NCBI RefSeq assembly: GCF_965277665.1
Contig: NZ_OZ255835.1
Coordinates: forward strand, 682,001 to 746,000
Length of the DNA: 64,000 bases
Origin: Lichenicoccus sp965277665
Lineage (GTDB): Bacteria; Pseudomonadota; Alphaproteobacteria; Acetobacterales; Acetobacteraceae
Direction: 5' to 3'
The notes below the pieces were generated by a model. That model ran no database searches and was not told the origin of the DNA. It worked only from the letters and a program-made list of their open reading frames with translations. The translations under genes and the position numbers were made by a program. Position 1 is the stretch's first letter. The number at the start of each line of letters is the position of its first letter. Below are positions 6,514-15,435 of the stretch, piece after piece.

Positions 6514-9126
6514 TCAGCGTTGCGGCGCCGTAGCAGGGTTTTCCGGCCAGTCGTGCTTCGGATAGCGGCCGCGCAGGTCCCGCCTGGTCTCGATCCAGGC
6601 GCCGGTCCAGAAGCTGGCGAGATCGCCGGTGATCGCCGCCGGCCGACCGGCCGGGGAGAGCAGCGCGAGTCGCAGCTTCACCCGGCCCTGCGCCAGCCTG
6701 GGCGTTTCGGTCAGGCCGTAGAAGGCCTGCGCGCGCGCCGAGGCAAGCGGCTCGGCGCCGGTATAGTCGATGGGGGCGCGCAGGGTCTGAAGCGAGAGGT
6801 GCGTCGGCAGGGCCCGGTCCAAGGCCGCCGCCTGGCGGTGATCGAGCTGCCCACGCAGCAGTGCATGCAGGTCCAGTGTCCTGAGATCGGCGACGCGCGT
6901 GCAGCCCGCGAGGTGCGGGACGAGCCACTGTTGCATTGCGGCTGCGAGGGCCGCGTCGGACAGGTCCGGCAACGCAGCACCCAGCCCGAGATCGTCGAGT
7001 GGCGCGGTCCGGGCGACAGCGACCCGCGCCTGGAACTGGCAGGCGGCCTCGCTCCAGTCCAGCACTCCGCGCAGGTTGCGCGACGCGGCAGCGGCCAGCA
7101 GCGTCGCCACCTCGGCCGGGTTGGCGGCGCGAGTGCGGTCGCGCAGGATAAGGGCGCCGAGCCGGGTGCGCCGCCGGCTCAGCACCGCGCCACTGACCGG
7201 ATCGATCGCGCTCTCCACCTGCTCCGTGGTGCGCGCCAGCAGTTGCTGCGGCAGGTCGTCGGGATCGAGCGCCGCCGCCAGCCGGATCTGCGCCGCGTCG
7301 CGCACCTGCAGGCTTGCTGCCACCAGCAGGCCGGCACTGGCCAGCGCATCGTCGCGGCCGAGCCGGGCGCTGCCGCCGCCGGACAGCCGGAACGCGCCGG
7401 GCTCGCCCCGCCGCTGCGCGATGCGGTCGGGAAAGGCGGCGGCCAGCAGTCCGGCGACATCGCCATGCGCCGGTGCGGTGGTGTCGAGCCGGCGGCGGAA
7501 CTGGTTGGCCGACTGGCGGATGCGTGCGAGCGCACCCCGGTCGGCGTGGCAGGATTCTGCTCCGGCCAGCAGCGCCAGCCGCAGCGCGATATCGACCGGC
7601 GGATCGGCCACGCCGCTGCCCGGACGCGGTCGTAGCGGATCGCGTTCCTCGAGCAGCGCCGCGAGATCGGCGGCGAGCGCGCGCTCGGCGGCGTTGCGCG
7701 CCGCCAGCATCATCGCCGCCAGCCGCGGGTGCGCGCCGAACGCCGCCATGCGCCGACCGGATGCGGTGATCGCGCCGGCCTCGTCCAGCGCGCCGAGATC
7801 GGTGAGCAGGGCGCGCGCGGCCTCGCTGGCGCCGTGCGGCGGCGGGTCGGGCAGCGGCAGTGCCGCCAGCGTGGTGCCCATCGCCTCGGTCCAGGCGGCC
7901 ACGTCCAGACGCAGGCCGGAGAGTTCGGCATCCAGGATCTCCGGACGGTCGTGCACGGCGAGGCCGCGCTGGGTGGTCGCGGTCCAGAGCCGCAGCGCCA
8001 GCCCCGGCGCCTCGCGTCCGGCGCGTCCCGCGCGCTGGTCCGCCGCCGCCCGGCTGATGCGCAGCGTCTCCAGCCGCGACAGGCCGCTGCCGACATCGAG
8101 CCGTGGCGCCCGCCGCCAGCCGCCATCGACGACGATGCGCACGCCCGGCACGGTCAGCGAGGTCTCGGCGATCGAGGTCGCCAGCACGATCCTGCGGAGC
8201 CGGTCCCCGGAAGGTCGGCGCAGCTGGTCCCCGGCGGGCGCCTGCAGCACCAGGTCCTGCTGGGCCGGCGGCAGTTCCCCGTGCAAAGGCAGGATCTCGG
8301 CCGGCAGCCCGGCCAGGGCGGTGGCCACCCGCCGGATCTCGCCGACACCGGGCAGGAAGGCGAGGATGTCGCCGACAGGTGTGGCGGGGTCGGCGAGCAG
8401 GCCGCGCAGCGCGCGCGCCATCGCGTCGGGCAGGTCGCGCAGCGCGGCCGGATCGCGCGCGGCGTGGCGTATCTCGACCGGGAACAGCCGGCCCGCGCTC
8501 TCGATCACCGGTGCCTGCAGCCGCGCCGACAGCGAAGCGCCATCCGCGGTCGCCGACATCGCCAGCAGGCGCAGCTCCGGTCGCAGGCTGCGCTGCAGGT
8601 CCAGGCAGAACGCCAAAGCGAGATCGCCGTCCAGGCTGCGCTCGTGCACCTCGTCGAGGATGACGCAGCCGATGCCGTCCAGGAGCGGATCGGAGAGCAG
8701 CCGCCGTACCAGCAGGCCCTCGGTGACGACCTCGATCCGCGTCTGCGCCGAGACCGCGTGGTCGATCCGGGTGCGGTAGCCGACCAGCTCGCCGGCCCGC
8801 TGTCCGATGAGCGACGCCATGCGATGGGCCGCCGCACGCGTGGCGAGGCGCCGCGGCTCCAGCATCACGATCTTCTGGTCGCCGAGCCATGCTGCACCAG
8901 GCCAGGGGGCGCCCAGCAGGGCCAGCGGCACCAGCGTGGTCTTGCCGGCGCCGGGTGGCGCGATCAGCACCGCATTCGAGGCGGGCGTGGTGCGCGCCAG
9001 CGCCGCGAGCAGCGCCGGGAGCGCGTCCGCGACCGGCAGCGACTGCAGCAGGGCGTCGGAGAGGGTGATCGAAACGGACGTCGCTCCTACCAGTGCGGGC
9101 CTGTGTATGGCGCGCGCGCCGTTCAC
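6514..9126 (-). CDS. hrpB: ATP-dependent helicase HrpB (DEAH/DExH family)
   Basis: A cytoplasmic RNA helicase of about 870 residues, close to the family length of 820-850. Motifs in order: Walker A APPGAGKTTLVP, Ia EPRRLATRAAA, DEVH box VILDEVHERS, motif III SATAD, motif V SIAETSLTVPGV, motif VI DQRAGRAGR. HA2/winged helix and HrpB-specific C-terminal domains follow, ending near TRRDLRGRYPKHDWPENP. No ATG exists near the expected N-terminus. The only standard start before the conserved LLQSLPVADALPALL block is GTG 9126, so the exact start is uncertain. The physiological role of HrpB is poorly defined. It is divergently arranged with the dsbD-like gene, with only about 24 bases or fewer between the start codons. 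Confidence 0.9.
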   Translation of the reverse strand: MNGARAIHRPALVGATSVSITLSDALLQSLPVADALPALLAALARTTPASNAVLIAPPGAGKTTLVPLALLGAPWPGAAWLGDQKIVMLEPRRLATRAAAHRMASLIGQRAGELVGYRTRIDHAVSAQTRIEVVTEGLLVRRLLSDPLLDGIGCVILDEVHERSLDGDLALAFCLDLQRSLRPELRLLAMSATADGASLSARLQAPVIESAGRLFPVEIRHAARDPAALRDLPDAMARALRGLLADPATPVGDILAFLPGVGEIRRVATALAGLPAEILPLHGELPPAQQDLVLQAPAGDQLRRPSGDRLRRIVLATSIAETSLTVPGVRIVVDGGWRRAPRLDVGSGLSRLETLRISRAAADQRAGRAGREAPGLALRLWTATTQRGLAVHDRPEILDAELSGLRLDVAAWTEAMGTTLAALPLPDPPPHGASEAARALLTDLGALDEAGAITASGRRMAAFGAHPRLAAMMLAARNAAERALAADLAALLEERDPLRPRPGSGVADPPVDIALRLALLAGAESCHADRGALARIRQSANQFRRRLDTTAPAHGDVAGLLAAAFPDRIAQRRGEPGAFRLSGGGSARLGRDDALASAGLLVAASLQVRDAAQIRLAAALDPDDLPQQLLARTTEQVESAIDPVSGAVLSRRRTRLGALILRDRTRAANPAEVATLLAAAASRNLRGVLDWSEAACQFQARVAVARTAPLDDLGLGAALPDLSDAALAAAMQQWLVPHLAGCTRVADLRTLDLHALLRGQLDHRQAAALDRALPTHLSLQTLRAPIDYTGAEPLASARAQAFYGLTETPRLAQGRVKLRLALLSPAGRPAAITGDLASFWTGAWIETRRDLRGRYPKHDWPENPATAPQR

Positions 9127-9150
9127 GCCATGCCATGCTATGTGCCGGTC

Positions 9151-11265
9151 ATGCTGCTTTGCCTCAGAATCCTGCTCGCGCTGGTCCTGCTCCTCGCGCT
9201 GCCCCTGCATCCGGGCCGCGCCGCGGAAAGCAACATCGTCGCCACCGACCATGACAGCGTCAGCCTGGTCAGCGAGACCGATGGCTTCACGCCGGGCCGG
9301 GAGCTGACGGTCGGGCTGCGGCTGCGGCTGGCGCCCGGGTGGCACACCTACTGGTCCAACCCGGGCGATGCCGGCGAGGCGCCGACCGTCGACATCGTCG
9401 CCTCGGGCGCCTCCTCGGGCCATGCCACGCGCATCGACTGGCCGGCGCCGCTGCGGCTGCCGGACGGCCCGCTGATGAGCTACGGCTATGTCGGCGACGT
9501 GGTGCTGCCGGTGCGGCTGTCGCCGGCAACGACCGGCACGGCCGGCGGCGGACCGCTGCTGCTGAGCGCCAGCGCCGAATGGCTCGCCTGCGCCAGCGTC
9601 TGCGTGCCGGAGCATGGCAGCTTCAGCCTGCGACTGCCGCAGGGCACGCTGTCCGGTCCGTCCGCCCAGGCGCCGCTGTTCGCGCAGGCGGCCGCGCGCC
9701 AGCCGCTGCCGTCGCCCTTCAAGGCCACGCTGACGCCGGACGGCCTGGAACTGTCCGGCAGCGGGCTGGGTCCGGCGGTGGTGCATGACGCCTGGTTCTT
9801 CCCGGCAGCACCCGGCCTGATCGACCAGATCGCAGCGCAGCGGGTGACGGTCACGCCCGGCCTGGTCCGGATCGGCCTCAAGCCGCTGCCCGATCTCGCC
9901 CGCGCGCACGCGATCGACGGGCTGGTGGTGCTGCGCGATGCGGCCGGCAACGAGAGCATGCTGAGCGTGTCGGCCCCCCATGCTGCAACAGGCACTAAGG
10001 GCACCGCCGCCAGCCCCGGCGATGCCGGCGGCTTCTCGCTCGCCGCCTTGCCGCGCCTGCTGCTGCTGGCCCTGCTCGGCGGCATCGTGCTCAACCTGAT
10101 GCCGTGCGTGTTCCCGGTGCTGGCGATGAAGGCGCTGGCGTTCAGCCGCATCGCCGGCTCCCACCATGCGGAGCAGAGGCTGAGCGCCGCCTTCTACACG
10201 GCCGGCGTGCTGGCCGCCTTCGCCGCCCTCGGCGCCCTGATGCTGGGCCTCCGGGCGGCGGGCTCGGCGGCGGGCTGGGGGTTCCAGTTCCAGTCGCCGT
10301 TGTTCGTGGCCGCCATCTGCTGGCTGCTGTTCGCGGTCGGCCTCAACCTCGCCGGGCTGTTCGAGATCGGCGGCAGCTTCGCGGGCTTCGGCCAGGGCCT
10401 GGCGGCGCGGCGTGGCCACGCCGGCGACTTCGCCACCGGCCTGCTCGCCGTGCTGGTGGCGACGCCGTGCACCGCGCCGTTCATGGGTGTCGCCATCGTG
10501 GGGGCGCTGGCCGCCCCCGCCGCCGTCGGCATGGCGGTGTTCCTGACCATGGGGCTCGGCCTCGCCTTGCCGTATGCGGTGTTCACCCAGCTGCCCGGGC
10601 TCGCGAGAAGGCTGCCGCGCCCGGGCACCTGGATGCTGGTGCTGCGGCAGGCGCTGTCGTTCCCGCTCTTCGCCGCCTGCGCCTGGCTTGCCTGGGTGCT
10701 GTCGATCGAAGCCGGCGACCGCGGCATCCTGGTGCTGGCGGCAGGCCTGGTGCTGCTGGCCTTCGCAGGCTGGCTGGTCGGCCTGTCGCAGCGCATCGGT
10801 GTCTCCGCCACCTGGCGCGCGCGTTCATGCCTGCTGGCGGCCGCCCTGAGCACCGTCGCAGCCTTGGTCCTGCTCCCCGCCCTGGCCGGAAGGCAGGAGG
10901 CCGGCGCATCCGCCCTGCCTGTCGTGACCGGGAGCGAGCCGTTCAGCGAGGCCCGGCTTGCCGAACTGCGGCGGCAGGGCCGGCCGGTGCTGGTCGACAT
11001 GACCGCGGCCTGGTGCGTAACCTGCCTGGTCAACGAGCGGCTGGCGCTGACACCGCCAGCCGTCCAGCGGGCCTTCGCGTCGCACCACGTCGTCACCCTG
11101 CGCGGCGACTGGACCCGCCGCGACGAGCGGATCGGCAGCTACCTGCGCGACCACGGCCGCGACGGGGTGCCGTTCTACATTTTCTACCCGGCGGGCCGGG
11201 AGGGGCACGTGCTGCCGCAGATCCTGACCGCCGGCCGGGTGCTGCAGGAGGTCGATGGCGCCTGA
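9151..11265 (+). CDS. DsbD/ScsB-type thiol:disulfide reductase
   Basis: Carries electrons across the inner membrane to periplasmic thiol proteins. The product has about 704 residues. After a signal peptide (LLCLRILLALVLLLALPLHP) comes an N-terminal periplasmic DsbD-alpha-like domain with a Cys pair (WLACASVCVPEHG). Then comes the transmembrane DsbD-beta domain of about eight helices with the conserved Cys motifs MPCVFPVLAMK and TPCTAPFMG, and a C-terminal thioredoxin-like domain with WCVTC (about residue 620). The long N-terminal region and overall size resemble ScsB-like proteins more than E. coli DsbD. An alternative ATG at 9130 (MPCYVPVM) would add seven residues and nearly abut the hrpB start. 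No scs partner genes or cytochrome maturation genes are nearby. Confidence 0.87.
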   Translation: MLLCLRILLALVLLLALPLHPGRAAESNIVATDHDSVSLVSETDGFTPGRELTVGLRLRLAPGWHTYWSNPGDAGEAPTVDIVASGASSGHATRIDWPAPLRLPDGPLMSYGYVGDVVLPVRLSPATTGTAGGGPLLLSASAEWLACASVCVPEHGSFSLRLPQGTLSGPSAQAPLFAQAAARQPLPSPFKATLTPDGLELSGSGLGPAVVHDAWFFPAAPGLIDQIAAQRVTVTPGLVRIGLKPLPDLARAHAIDGLVVLRDAAGNESMLSVSAPHAATGTKGTAASPGDAGGFSLAALPRLLLLALLGGIVLNLMPCVFPVLAMKALAFSRIAGSHHAEQRLSAAFYTAGVLAAFAALGALMLGLRAAGSAAGWGFQFQSPLFVAAICWLLFAVGLNLAGLFEIGGSFAGFGQGLAARRGHAGDFATGLLAVLVATPCTAPFMGVAIVGALAAPAAVGMAVFLTMGLGLALPYAVFTQLPGLARRLPRPGTWMLVLRQALSFPLFAACAWLAWVLSIEAGDRGILVLAAGLVLLAFAGWLVGLSQRIGVSATWRARSCLLAAALSTVAALVLLPALAGRQEAGASALPVVTGSEPFSEARLAELRRQGRPVLVDMTAAWCVTCLVNERLALTPPAVQRAFASHHVVTLRGDWTRRDERIGSYLRDHGRDGVPFYIFYPAGREGHVLPQILTAGRVLQEVDGA

Positions 11266-11304
11266 GCGGGTAGCCGCATCCGGTGGCGCGGAGCGGCTCA
11301 CGGT

Positions 11305-11811
11305 CTAGGTAGCCGGGCGAGCCAGCCGGCCGAAGTCGTCGATCACGCGAACCTGGTGCGGGCGTTCCCCCCAATTCCAGAACACGACGTTGACATCGGT
11401 GGTCGTGGCGCCGGACGCGAAGCTCGGCACGATGATGCCGGCACAACCTTGGGCAATCAGGCGGTCGGCGAGCACCCAGCTGGGCGGGACCTCTCCGCGC
11501 GTCGACAGGTCCTTACAGGGACCGGCAAGGTCGGCCCCGCCGACCCCGTGCGCCGATCGCGTCGCCGGATCGGTCAAGTCCAACACATCGTCGCAATCGA
11601 CGTCATAGGCGCACAGCGTCATCGGCTGCGCCTTGAACGCGAACCCCTGTTGCGCCTCGAGCCAGGCGGTCTCGAAGCGCAGGGCGGTATAGAGAGCCCG
11701 AAGACCGGTCCGGTTGAAGCGCCCACCGGTGCCGGCAGCGCCCTCTCCCGAGCCAGGGCCGAAAGACCAGCGAGGATTATGGGCCCGATAGACGATGCGG
11801 CTCAGCCTCAC
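11305..11811 (-). CDS. RES-domain toxin (NAD+-degrading family)
   Basis: A 168-residue protein beginning at GTG 11811, which overlaps the antitoxin stop (GTGA). RES-domain hallmarks are present: Arg in RIVYRAHNPRW near the N-terminus, the GGRFN segment, Glu in ETAWLE, and Ser in VPSFASGA. RES toxins deplete NAD+ by phosphorolysis or hydrolysis when released from a Xre/ParS-type antitoxin. Gene order antitoxin-toxin and coupled translation are standard for this system. It ends convergent with the dsbD-like gene, 40 bases away. There is no truncation, so the module looks functional. It sits beside an insertion sequence, consistent with acquired DNA. Confidence 0.85.
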   Translation of the reverse strand: MRLSRIVYRAHNPRWSFGPGSGEGAAGTGGRFNRTGLRALYTALRFETAWLEAQQGFAFKAQPMTLCAYDVDCDDVLDLTDPATRSAHGVGGADLAGPCKDLSTRGEVPPSWVLADRLIAQGCAGIIVPSFASGATTTDVNVVFWNWGERPHQVRVIDDFGRLARPAT

Positions 11812-12203
11812 GCATAGCCGCCGAGCGCGATCCCGGACAGGTAGCTCATGACGTGCCGGGCGCGGCCGGCCCGGACGAGGTCTTCCGCCGTCTGGTCCCC
11901 GAAGGCGGGAATCGGCTGCGAGCGATACCAGGCGAAAGCCTGCTGCACCGAGCCGCACCAGGGCAGGATGCGGTTGATGATCTCGGTCACCTCCCGCAGG
12001 CGGACCTGTGTCGCCGGCGTCCGCAGCCGGGTTGTCTTGGACACGGAATCCCGCGCCAGTCCGGAGGCGGTCGCCAGTTCGCCCCGGGTCACGCGAAGGA
12101 TGCGACTGAGCCGATCGGGCGCCACGACGCCATCGGCGTCGATGACGGCATCGAGAAAGCCGGGTTGTGTCGCCGCTGACATTTGCCTCGCCTTTTGCCC
12201 CAT
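11808..12203 (-). CDS. Xre/MbcA/ParS-type antitoxin of the RES module
   Basis: A 131-residue protein. The N-terminal half has a helix-turn-helix-like region (DRLSRILRVTRGELATASGL). The C-terminal half matches the antitoxin-binding DUF2384 fold (ILPWCGSVQQAFAWYRSQPI ... FGDQTAEDLVRAGRARHVMSYL), in which the hydrophobic C-terminus plugs the RES active site. It would neutralise the toxin encoded immediately downstream and repress the pair's own promoter. The ATG at 12203 (MGQKARQM) is given; ATG 12182 (MSAATQPG) is a plausible alternative with a purine-rich AGGCGAGG just before it. The imperfect palindrome around the 12203 start could be an autoregulatory site. Confidence 0.82.
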   Translation of the reverse strand: MGQKARQMSAATQPGFLDAVIDADGVVAPDRLSRILRVTRGELATASGLARDSVSKTTRLRTPATQVRLREVTEIINRILPWCGSVQQAFAWYRSQPIPAFGDQTAEDLVRAGRARHVMSYLSGIALGGYA

Positions 12204-12339
12204 CCATGGGACAAAACATGCGCTGGCTGAGAGTGGGGTGCAAGCCCTATCGCAACGCCATACTCGCCGCGCAGGCCGAGCCGAGGCAAAGCCGGCGCGC
12301 GCAGCTCCCTGTGATCCAGCGTGAACCGACCAGGCTCTA

Positions 12340-13201
12340 GGTCATGTGGACGGAATCGGCCAGGGATTCACAAGACGGTCGATCAGTGATTCATAGCGGG
12401 TCGGCAGAAGTGGACCTGTTTGATGCTGACGCGGATGAGCGAGGAGGATTGGGAGATCGTTCTGGAGGTCTTCCGGGGCTGTCTTCCGAGGCGGGGCGAC
12501 AAGGCTCGTGATGACAGACGCTTTCTCGAGGCGCTGCATTTCTTCACGCTGCAGAACGTCTCGTGGCGGGCGCTGCCAGCCGAATACGGGCTCTGGAACA
12601 CGGTCTGGAAGCGGTTCTCGCGGCTGAGCAACAGCGGTATCTTCGAGGCATTCTTTCAGTCGCTGGCCGAACTCAGCCCCAGAGCGCACCTCGTGCAGAT
12701 GTTCGACAGCACTACGGTTCGCGCTCATGTCTCGGCCGCAGGTGCAAAAGGGGGCAGCAAAATCAGGCGCTTGGCCGGTCGCGCGGCGGCTTCTCGACCA
12801 AAATCCACCTCAAGACCGACTTCGATGGGCAGCCACTCGCCTTCCATCTGACCGGCGGCGAGGCCAACGACAGCCCGCAGTTCCCCCTGTTGCTCGGCAT
12901 CGGTCCCGACATCAAGCCGCGTGCCGTGCTGACTGACAAAGGCTACGACGCCAAGAGCAACCGAAGCGCAGCACGAGAGCTTGGCATCGTCCCACTGATT
13001 CCGGTCCGCAAGATCACCGTCCACAGCCCCAGGCACTTCCCGAGGCTGCTCTACAAAACTCGCGCCCGTATCGAGCAGGCAGTCGGCAAGCTCAAGCGCT
13101 TCAAGCGAGTAACATTGCGATGCGAGAAAACCCGGCAGAACTACGAGTCAATCGTGGCCTTCGCCTGCGGCCTCATCTTGTCCAAATCCGTCCACATGAC
13201 C
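12340..13201 (+). mobile_element. complete IS5-family (IS427-type) insertion sequence, 862 bp
   Basis: Terminal inverted repeats are perfect for 15 bases: GGTCATGTGGACGGA at 12340-12354 and its complement at 13187-13201, with partial pairing for about eight more bases. The element is flanked by TA on both sides (12338-12339 and 13202-13203) within CTAG, the target preference of the IS427 group. It carries one transposase encoded in two overlapping frames. Both ends and the reading frames look intact, so it may still be active or recently inserted. It is inserted at the end of a palindromic TAGAGC-type repeat. Confidence 0.9.
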
Positions 13202-13204
13202 TAG
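12423..13204 (+). CDS. IS5-family transposase made by -1 frameshift
   Basis: The first frame (ATG 12423 onward) encodes the DUF4096-type N-terminus (MSEEDWEIVLEVFRG ... WRALPAEYGLWNTVWKRF) and the first DDE Asp (QMFDSTTVRAH). The second frame, one base back, takes over near the A4G5 run at 12746-12754 and gives GRSRGGFSTKIHLKTDFDGQ, the second Asp (AVLTDKGYDA) and the Glu region (RARIEQAVGKLKRFKR). Joining them by -1 slippage gives a full-length DDE transposase of about 259 residues, as in other IS427 members, so I do not call it a pseudogene. The stop TAG at 13202-13204 is supplied by the flanking target TA plus G, not by the element. Confidence 0.85.
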
Positions 13205-13306
13205 AGCAAGACCGGCTCAAGTTGAGCCGGTAAACTTGCTCTACCAGATTGATCTAGAGACTGCTTCACGTCTCAGGCTGGTTCAGCCTGAGACGATCAG
13301 GCTCTA
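13202..13306 (-). repeat. TAGAGC-family palindromic element of about 105 bp
   Basis: Read on the minus strand it begins TAGAGCCTGATC at 13306 and ends CTTGCTCTA at 13202. It contains two hairpins: CGTCTCAGGCTG (13269-13280) pairing perfectly with 13284-13295 around GTT, and GAGCAAG plus ACCGGCTCAA (13204-13220) pairing with 13222-13241 with a three-base bulge. The element's first three bases supply the TAG stop of the lipoprotein gene, and it probably also acts as that gene's terminator. The insertion sequence interrupts its other end. Confidence 0.65.
13269..13295. terminator. strong hairpin downstream of the lipoprotein gene
   Basis: A perfect 12-base-pair stem with loop GTT, 9 bases beyond the lipoprotein stop codon. 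No T-run follows, so factor-independent termination is only possible. Confidence 0.4.
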
Positions 13307-14311
13307 GTAGCCCGGAGGTGTCGCTCCCGGCGTCGGAGAGACCCCGGCTGGCGCCTGCAGATAGCTCGGCGGCGCTGACCGCTGCGGGGCCGGAGCGGGC
13401 GTGGCGGCGTCGCCGGGAGGGGCGCCGTCCGGAAACACCGGATCGGGATTTGCGGCCGCGGCGGGGTCCTGCGACGGTGCCTCGACCGGCGCGGGAGCGG
13501 GTGCTGCAGGCGGAGCCTCGCCGCCGGGGGGCGCCAGCATGAGGGGACCGCCGGAGGGCGCGCCGGTGGTGTCCGGCCCGGGTCCGACCGGCACCGCGCC
13601 GACCGGGGTGGTGCCGACCGGTGCGCTGCCGGGCGGCCCGGCGGCGTAGCCGGGGTTGCCCGGCGGCGACAGGTTCTGCTGCTCCACGCTGCCGGCCAAC
13701 GGCGCGCCCCCGGCATCCACCAGCCAGTCGCGCAGCGAGCGGCGCAGCTGGAACTCCAGTTCGACATTCATGTCCTGCATCATCTGCCGGTTCAGGTCGT
13801 AGAGCTGCCGGCGCGTGCCGGCCGCGGCATCGGGATCGCCGGGCACCAGCTGGCGCGAGACATGCGCCTCGGCGTAGCCCGCATGGCCGCCATTGGTGGT
13901 GACGATGTCGAGATGTACCGCCATGCGGCCATCGAGGGTGCCGCCGGGCTCCTCGATGATCGCGGCGCGATCGATGGTGAACACGGCGCTCCCGGAGTTG
14001 CCGGCGGCTACCAGCCGGTCCTGCGCCATGCGCTGCAGCGCCTGGTCCGGCGGCACCGGCGCCGTTTGGCCGATATCGCCCGGACCGGCGCCGCCGTCCT
14101 GGACATGATCCACGATGGACAGGGTGCCGACGTTCAGCCGCAGCTTCGACAAATAGCTGTAGTCCGCCGGCGGGAAGGTCGCGTCGGCGGTGTCCTCGGA
14201 GCCGCCGCACGCCGCCAGCGCCAGGCAGCCGCACAGCACCAGCCAACACGCAAAAGCGGGCGTCGGACGCAGCCAGGCCCAGGACGGAGTGCGCAACGCG
14301 GCAAGAGACAT
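13304..14311 (-). CDS. Pro-rich outer-membrane-type lipoprotein, unknown function
   Basis: A 335-residue protein with a signal peptide ending in lipobox LALAAC (Cys at about residue 35), so it should be lipidated. Residues 50-180 form a folded domain with strands and helices (YLSKLRLNVGTLSIVDHV, MAVHLDIVTTNGGHAGYAEAHVSR, MNVELEFQLRRSLRDWL). Residues 185-335 are low complexity and very Pro/Gly/Ala-rich, with a repeat of TTPVGAVPVGPGP type, probably a flexible or periplasm-spanning tail. I recognise no named family with confidence. The stop codon lies within a palindromic repeat. hslO is upstream on the same strand, separated by 39 bases. Confidence 0.7.
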   Translation of the reverse strand: MSLAALRTPSWAWLRPTPAFACWLVLCGCLALAACGGSEDTADATFPPADYSYLSKLRLNVGTLSIVDHVQDGGAGPGDIGQTAPVPPDQALQRMAQDRLVAAGNSGSAVFTIDRAAIIEEPGGTLDGRMAVHLDIVTTNGGHAGYAEAHVSRQLVPGDPDAAAGTRRQLYDLNRQMMQDMNVELEFQLRRSLRDWLVDAGGAPLAGSVEQQNLSPPGNPGYAAGPPGSAPVGTTPVGAVPVGPGPDTTGAPSGGPLMLAPPGGEAPPAAPAPAPVEAPSQDPAAAANPDPVFPDGAPPGDAATPAPAPQRSAPPSYLQAPAGVSPTPGATPPGY

Positions 14312-14350
14312 CGGGATACTCCAGGTCCGGGCGGTCTGCAGGAGGCTCGT

Positions 14351-15379
14351 TCAGCCGGCCGCATTTCCCTTAACGCTCTCGCGCGGAAACCGGAAATCCA
14401 CCGCGCAGAACTCGCAGGTCATGACGATGTCGCCGCCGACGGTCATGTGGTCGAGGTCCTCGCTCGGGAAGCCCTCCAGGATCCCCGCCAGCCGGGCGCG
14501 CGAGCAGCGGCAGCCATAGGCCAGCGCGCGCGGCCGGTCGGCGGCGACGCCTTCGCTGTGGAACAGGCGGTATAGCAGCTCCTCGGCCGACAGCCGGTCG
14601 TCGAGCAGCTCGTCATCGGTCAGCGTCGCCGCCAGCAGCAGCGCGGTGCGCCAGCTCTCGACCGCCGCATCGCGAGAGCCGGCGGCGGCATCGACACGCG
14701 CGCGGTCGCGTTCGACGCCGTCCTGCAGCACCAATCCCGAGGCGGTGCCGGCGCCGTCGGCATGGCCGCCGCCATGCGCGATGCGCTCCAGCACGAGGGC
14801 GGCGGCGCGCCAGCCGGCATCGGTATGACGCGCCGACAGCCGCACGCTGCAATCATGCTGCTCGGAGGTCTCGAAGTAGTACTGCGCCATCTCGGCGAGG
14901 CTGTCGCCCGCGATGGCGACGATCCCCTGGTGGCGCTCTGCCTCGCCCCCCTGGTCGACGGTGAAGGCGAGGTAGCCGCTGCCGAGCAGGGCCGCAGCGT
15001 TCGGCTCCGGGTGCTTTGCCAGCAGAAGCGCGAAGCGCTCAGGGTCGGTGCGCGCATAGAACCGCAGGGCGCCGGCTTCGGTGCAGTCGGCCAGCAGGAT
15101 CGAGACCGGGCCGTCGCCCTTGGCCTGCAGGCTGAATGAGCCCTGGAACTTGAGTGCCGAGGCGAGCCCGGCGACCAGGGCGAGCGCCTCGCCGGCCAGG
15201 CGGTTCACCGGCTCGGGATTGTCGTGCCGGGAGATCAGCGCATCGGCGAGTGCGCCGAGCCGCACCAGGCGGCCGCGCACCGGTCGATCCGGCATGTAGA
15301 ACGGGGTGATGCCGCGCGGCACGACGATGTCGGGCACGTCGGGGCGGCTGCTATCGAGAAAGGCGGGGGTTTCGACCAT
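14351..15379 (-). CDS. hslO: Hsp33 redox-regulated chaperone
   Basis: A cytoplasmic holdase activated by oxidation and unfolding. The product has 342 residues. The N-terminal substrate-binding domain is followed by the C-terminal zinc switch with all four Cys: CRCSR (about residues 291-293) and CEFC (about residues 325-328). The ATG at 15379 (MVETPAFLD) gives an N-terminus close to family length, somewhat extended relative to the roughly 290 residues of E. coli Hsp33. The 56 bases upstream lead into a large imperfect palindrome (15436-15594) that separates it from the unknown gene and argF on the same strand. Confidence 0.93.
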   Translation of the reverse strand: MVETPAFLDSSRPDVPDIVVPRGITPFYMPDRPVRGRLVRLGALADALISRHDNPEPVNRLAGEALALVAGLASALKFQGSFSLQAKGDGPVSILLADCTEAGALRFYARTDPERFALLLAKHPEPNAAALLGSGYLAFTVDQGGEAERHQGIVAIAGDSLAEMAQYYFETSEQHDCSVRLSARHTDAGWRAAALVLERIAHGGGHADGAGTASGLVLQDGVERDRARVDAAAGSRDAAVESWRTALLLAATLTDDELLDDRLSAEELLYRLFHSEGVAADRPRALAYGCRCSRARLAGILEGFPSEDLDHMTVGGDIVMTCEFCAVDFRFPRESVKGNAAG

Positions 15380-15435
15380 GCCGCCAAGATAGGGAGCGCG
15401 CACCATGATCGCCAGGGAGCCCCCATTCAGCTTAC

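Noticed and set aside
12423..13204. Transposase as a frameshifted pseudogene.
   Set aside because: The shift lies at an A4G5 run in the place where IS427-group elements use -1 programmed frameshifting, and the rest of both frames, both terminal repeats and the target duplication are intact.
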